In this document: one piece after another, positions 28,339 to 31,419 of the stretch
Position numbering within the stretch: position 1 is the first letter of the stretch
Layout: each line of letters begins with the position of its first letter
Source of the DNA: a virus
Length of the DNA: 31,419 bases
Virus record (IMG/VR): IMGVR_UViG_3300037502_000354
Coordinates: 1 to 31,419 of that record
Direction: 5' to 3' (one strand)
Translations under genes and position numbers: made by a program
The notes under the pieces: generated by a model
Told to the model about the DNA's origin: nothing
Seen by the model: the letters and a program-made list of their open reading frames with translations, nothing else
Databases searched by the model: none

Positions 28339-28959
28339 TTACCTCGCAGTAACAGACATGGATAAGGGAACTCCAGCGTACTCACTGGAATTGTCGGACT
28401 CGGCTATGGACACAACCGCAAGCCCGTATAGCTGAGTCCAGGTTTGGATACGAGCATCGTTCATCAGATAAGGCTCTGCCTCGATCAGCGCCGCGTACAA
28501 AAGCGCATCAGGACAGTTAGCCATAAAGACATTGCTTGCATTGCTATCACTTAACGCAACAGGCTTTGCGTAGTAAAGCATCACAACTTCGTAGGTTGAA
28601 TCAGGCTTCGGGGCCAGTTCAAACTCTAAACCCCTCTGGGTGTAAAAGATCGGCTTACCAGACTCATGCGCCCTGGCATCACGCGTAAACGCAGAAGGAG
28701 ATAGATAGGTAATGGGTTGGCGCGGGTTTGTATTTACATAAATGTCCCGCATACTCAGGAAGTCGCTAGGAAGTCCTAGTGTTGCATCTCCACCAGTCGT
28801 GGTGGTTTGTACTACCTTGAGCATCTGCCGCAGGCGCAATTGCCGCGACAGACGCAATTCAGCTAGAGCGATAAATGTCGGAATCTGTGCCGTTAAGTCA
28901 CTTCTTCCTAGATAGTTTTCGACCGTTGTCTTGAGGTCGCTGTAGTTTGTGAGGCTCAT
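28339..28959 (-). CDS. SU10-type head-tail adaptor
   Basis: This 206-residue protein begins NYSDLKTTVENYLGRSDLTA, then IPTFIALAELRLSRQLRLRQ, LGLPSDFLSMRDIYV, YYAKPVALSD. These motifs match the SU10-like adaptor family that docks on the portal and starts the tail. Its place close to the capsid gene and before the gp10-like gene fits. The first 62 nt overlap the end of the glycosyltransferase gene, a large overlap for this operon. Confidence 0.78.
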   Translation of the reverse strand: MSLTNYSDLKTTVENYLGRSDLTAQIPTFIALAELRLSRQLRLRQMLKVVQTTTTGGDATLGLPSDFLSMRDIYVNTNPRQPITYLSPSAFTRDARAHESGKPIFYTQRGLEFELAPKPDSTYEVVMLYYAKPVALSDSNASNVFMANCPDALLYAALIEAEPYLMNDARIQTWTQLYGLAVVSIAESDNSSEYAGVPLSMSVTAR

Positions 28960-29587
28960 CCTTAAAGTCGCTCCAACTGTAGGTGTACTGCCCTATGTGA
29001 CCGATCTCTTGGCTCAGATCATGGTCTACCCAAGTCTCAAAACCAGCATCGTGCGCCGCAATACAAAAGTGGACATCTTCGCCTAGCGTCTTGCCACCAG
29101 GGATCTCGTAGAAATAGAACCAAGGCTTCGGAGTCTCTCTAAAGACTTTCGCCTTTACCAGCATCACACCGCAACCAATCGCAGTGACTCGCTCTATACC
29201 TGTTTTGCCCTTGGAGACGATGGAGTACCAATGGTTCTCTTTCTTCTCCAGGTCAATCTTTAAATTCTTGGCAGTAGGCCCAACCGGAACCGACCGCGTT
29301 GTGGCGTTTACCCCAACAATGTCTTTGTCGTGAGCCAGCAACCGTTCAATCGTGTTCTTTGGAAAACGCATATCCGCGTCTATCCAAAGTATGTAATCGC
29401 AGCCGCCCTCTAATGCCGCTTCAGCCAGTTTGTTTCTCTGGTCAAAGATCAGCGTACCAGCAACTGTGTAAATGCCTTGCTCTCCGTTTGAGCGAAACCT
29501 TGAGTCATATCCGCAGAGTGTTGCAAGGTCGAACGCCGTACCAATCATCATATCCCCACGGCTAGGGATACATATGCCTATTCTCAA
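28898..29587 (-). CDS. GT-A glycosyltransferase in the structural operon
   Basis: This 229-residue protein reads GICIPSRGDMMIGTAFD, then DQRNKLAEAALEGGCDYILW, IDADMRFPKNT (an acidic DAD at 70-72 in the DxD position) and GEDVHFCIAAHDAGF. It matches phage GT-A glycosyltransferases. It starts at a TTG (29587) preceded by GGGAGGA with a good spacing, and it overlaps the adaptor gene by 62 nt. It might glycosylate a capsid or tail protein, given that it is co-transcribed with them; it could instead change host glycans. Substrate is unknown. Confidence 0.8.
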   Translation of the reverse strand: MRIGICIPSRGDMMIGTAFDLATLCGYDSRFRSNGEQGIYTVAGTLIFDQRNKLAEAALEGGCDYILWIDADMRFPKNTIERLLAHDKDIVGVNATTRSVPVGPTAKNLKIDLEKKENHWYSIVSKGKTGIERVTAIGCGVMLVKAKVFRETPKPWFYFYEIPGGKTLGEDVHFCIAAHDAGFETWVDHDLSQEIGHIGQYTYSWSDFKDEPHKLQRPQDNGRKLSRKK

Positions 29588-29908
29588 TTAAATCCTCCCA
29601 GGTCTAGAACGAAAATGTCGGTTATCTGGATCGTTTAGCCATGCCTTGAACTTCTTCTGGTCTACAACCGCATAGCCGCGCATGATGTTTTGCCTGTTCA
29701 GTTCAATAATGACCGAATCAGGTATCCAACCGATATGTTCTAGTTCACCCCACTTGGCTCGTTCATCCGTAGCCGCATAACGCGACTTGTTGGACTCAAG
29801 CACCGCAGTGATGTCCTGGGAATTCTCTATGATGACTTGACCGTTGTCGCCCTCGTAGAACGTGGTTTTAACACCGGCCCAGTTTGTATCCTCGCCTAGT
29901 TTTCTCAT
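29588..29908 (-). CDS. Small conserved structural-region protein (106 aa)
   Basis: This 106-residue protein reads DTNWAGVKTTFYEGDNGQVI, IENSQDITAVLESNKSRY, ELEHIGWIPDSVIIELNRQ and ends FKAWLNDPDNRHFRSRPGRI. The C-terminal W.ND..NR.FR.RPGR pattern recurs in proteins that follow capsid genes in similar phages. It probably associates with the head or tail completion. It begins after the capsid terminator and has only a weak ribosome site. Confidence 0.7.
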   Translation of the reverse strand: MRKLGEDTNWAGVKTTFYEGDNGQVIIENSQDITAVLESNKSRYAATDERAKWGELEHIGWIPDSVIIELNRQNIMRGYAVVDQKKFKAWLNDPDNRHFRSRPGRI

Positions 29909-29917
29909 TTATTACCC

Positions 29918-29950
29918 AAAAAAATAGGGGGCAGTTGCCCGCCCCCTATT
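29918..29950 (-). terminator. Strong terminator after the major capsid gene
   Basis: On the minus strand a perfect 10-bp stem AATAGGGGGC (29950-29941) and GCCCCCTATT (29932-29923) is followed by seven T (29924-29918). It sits between the capsid stop and the next gene, so capsid mRNA probably accumulates above downstream genes, with readthrough for the rest. Confidence 0.9.
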
Positions 29951-29975
29951 CTACTCTTCTAAACTAAACAGTCAA

Positions 29976-30932
29976 CTACAGGCTGAAGTTCAGATCAAAG
30001 ATACCGCCGTGAGCAGCCTCGTTGCGAACTTCAAGGGTCAACTCAGCGATGATCTGGGTCTTCTCAGCGTCACCAACCCGAGCCAGTTCGTTCGTGGAGA
30101 ACGGACGGAGGAAGGCCATCGCAGCGTACTCAGGATCAAGTACGAGCGCGTCACGGGTACGCATAAAGCGATCCGGAACCACCTGGAGAACGCCAAAGTC
30201 GGACTGGTACAGATCAGCACCAGCAAGAATCGCAACCTTGCCAGTGGTGGCTTCGGTGTTGATCCGATGCTGACTGATGCCCGTAAATTCGGAAACCTTC
30301 TGCTTACCAGCAGGAGGAACCACGAGCAGGGTGGGCGTACCGCCAGAAGTAAATACCTTCTGAACCACATCCTTCAGCAGAGTCTCGGTGAAGGTGCGGG
30401 TCGTACCATCGCCACGGGTTGAAACGCCAATCGTCGTGGGATCAGTACCAGTCGTTGCCGAGTCACGCTTATTGGTGTTGGTCTTGATCCAGGACAGCAG
30501 GGAAGCCATCTTGCGAGCAGCGGAACCCGTACCAGCGTCACGGCCTTGGTTGGCAGTGATGGTGGCCTCGATGTCGCGCTTAATTTCCGCAGAACCTTTA
30601 GCCAATTGATAGGCTTTTTCAGATTTTCTGCCTGCTTTATCAACTGCTTGGAGCGTACCGCTAATCATAATTGTCTTTTGGACAATCTGCGTATAATTTC
30701 CAAGACGAGTCGTGGGCGAAAGGTCAGCTTCCGTAGCGGTAGCACCTTCGACCGCAGCGTTGCCAGTCGTAGCAGCGGCTAGGGAGTCAGTCTGCCACTC
30801 GTGATAAACGGCAGTAGCTTTGCCCTTGCCAATCGAAGACATGATCGGCGTGTCGGTGGGGGAAATGTCATAGATGACATCGGTAAGGTCTTCACGCAAG
30901 CCTACTGCGTCATATGTTTTGTACTGAGCCAT
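29976..30932 (-). CDS. Major capsid protein (SU10-like, DUF5309)
   Basis: This 318-residue protein begins YKTYDAVGLREDLTDVIYDI, SPTDTPIMSSIGKGKATAVY, HEWQTDSL, the unmistakable start of SU10-type/DUF5309 capsids. Conserved segments SEKAYQLAKGSAEIKRDIEA and LAGADLYQSDFGVLQVVPDR, then a C-terminal ELTLEVRNEAAHGGIFDL follow. It has the HK97 fold and forms the shell. AAAGGA precedes the ATG by about 8 nt. It lies after the scaffold gene and before a strong terminator, as expected for a high-level product. Confidence 0.92.
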   Translation of the reverse strand: MAQYKTYDAVGLREDLTDVIYDISPTDTPIMSSIGKGKATAVYHEWQTDSLAAATTGNAAVEGATATEADLSPTTRLGNYTQIVQKTIMISGTLQAVDKAGRKSEKAYQLAKGSAEIKRDIEATITANQGRDAGTGSAARKMASLLSWIKTNTNKRDSATTGTDPTTIGVSTRGDGTTRTFTETLLKDVVQKVFTSGGTPTLLVVPPAGKQKVSEFTGISQHRINTEATTGKVAILAGADLYQSDFGVLQVVPDRFMRTRDALVLDPEYAAMAFLRPFSTNELARVGDAEKTQIIAELTLEVRNEAAHGGIFDLNFSL

Positions 30933-30944
30933 GATTTAATTCCT

Positions 30945-31419
30945 TTACAGTAATCGTTCAAAGATGCGAGCAGCGTCATTCTTTTTACCAGAACGCCGCA
31001 ATTGCTCACGGAGTTTTTTGCCTTCGGAACTCTCTCTAGCCTCTGGCGTAAAGGTTCCTGGGCGCATCATCTTGGGCGCTTGTGCAACCTTCTTGACCGC
31101 ATCAGCTTTCCCTTGGGTTAGTTTGTCGTACTGCATAGCCTTGTATAAAGCAGTCACCGCACGAGAATCATAAACTTGGGCCAACTCTTGATCTGAGAAC
31201 CCAATCTTCTTGGCATAGTTCCGTATGTCAGTCTTAATCGCCTGACCTTTTGCTGGATCAGACATCTCGGGAATCGCCTCTTGCAACTTTAAGGCTTCTG
31301 CTTGCAAGTGGGCCTGTAGCCTTTGCGATTGCTCTGCCTGTTGTTGTTGGGCAATCCGTTGCTGTTCTGATCGAACCGCTGCCAGTTGCTTCTCTCGCTC
31401 TGTCTGCTCAGCAACCTTT
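30945..31419 (-). CDS. Scaffold-type protein, C-terminal part (truncated by right edge)
   Basis: The frame is open to the right edge, about 157 codons. The visible start of the segment is a Gln/Glu/Arg-rich coiled coil (QTEREKQLAAVRSEQQRIAQ), followed by a helical domain with NYAKKIGFSDQELAQVYDSR, AVTALYKAMQYDKL and a basic C-terminus. A coiled coil just upstream of the capsid gene, with a basic C-terminal end, is typical of phage scaffolding proteins. The N-terminus lies outside the window. Confidence 0.75.
   Translation of the reverse strand, partial: KVAEQTEREKQLAAVRSEQQRIAQQQQAEQSQRLQAHLQAEALKLQEAIPEMSDPAKGQAIKTDIRNYAKKIGFSDQELAQVYDSRAVTALYKAMQYDKLTQGKADAVKKVAQAPKMMRPGTFTPEARESSEGKKLREQLRRSGKKNDAARIFERLL

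Noticed and set aside
1-31419. Pasteurellaceae uptake sequence as the explanation for TGCGG words
   Set aside because: The full AAGTGCGGT word is not seen (one near match around 12484); the conserved core is only the pentamer, with variable flanks.
1-31419. tRNA genes, integrase and CI-type repressor
   Set aside because: No cloverleaf, tyrosine or serine recombinase motif or CI-like protein was found by eye; the window is incomplete, so absence is not proof of a lytic phage.

Overview
The window is most of the genome of a tailed phage (Caudoviricetes), podovirus-like by gene content. It has a P22 gp10-like stabilisation protein, an SU10-type capsid and head adaptor, and a run of large Ala/Gln-rich internal-virion or ejection-like proteins. 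No sheath, tail tube or classical tape-measure gene is visible. Coding is dense and genes are chained by 1-4 nt overlaps (ATGA, GTGA, TAATG). Many ribosome sites are canonical AAGGAG-type, which fits a Gram-negative host, but the sequence does not identify the host. No integrase, CI-type repressor, tRNA or DNA polymerase is visible, and a lytic lifestyle is only an inference. The longest gene-free stretch is the 277 bp at 9605-9881.

Layout. Nearly everything lies on the minus strand and reads right to left. From the right edge: scaffold (partial), major capsid protein, a strong terminator, a small conserved protein, a glycosyltransferase, head adaptor, tail and decoration proteins, gp10-like propeller, jelly-roll-like protein, four ejection-type proteins, two tail-fibre proteins, a fibre assembly chaperone, and a lysis region (holin, GH24 lysozyme). 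This operon meets head-on a rightward early operon (11316-13983) driven by a near-consensus promoter. That operon encodes a probable annealing protein, small proteins, a YqaJ exonuclease and an SSB-like protein. A divergent leftward operon (11165 to 9882) encodes a SprT-like protease and a metallophosphoesterase and ends at a terminator.

Further left is a replication operon (9604 to 6615). It has its own promoter and a folded leader, a DUF1376 initiator carrying iteron-like repeats, a lambda P-like helicase loader, small regulators (LuxR-type HTH, winged helix, zinc-binding) and nucleases (YbcO-like, PD-(D/E)XK-like). After a promoter, a folded leader and an intrinsic terminator (6607-6462) comes a module of a winged-helix regulator, two glycosyltransferases, an antiterminator or sigma region 4-like protein, several tiny proteins, a 2OG-Fe(II) oxygenase, a methyltransferase and an ADP-ribosyltransferase-like protein. 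It leads into TerS, an inserted HNH gene and TerL, which runs off the left edge.

The left edge stops inside TerL and the right edge begins inside the scaffold gene, so the missing part of a circular or permuted map is probably the rest of TerL plus the portal. With no polymerase or helicase visible, replication probably uses the host replisome recruited by the O/P-like pair, with a phage exonuclease/annealing/SSB recombination set. The most interesting signals are the two structured RNA leaders (6455-6607 and 9601-9708), the iteron block inside the initiator gene, a strongly over-represented CCGCA pentamer, and the methyltransferase/2OG-oxygenase/glycosyltransferase cluster with its tiny interleaved genes.
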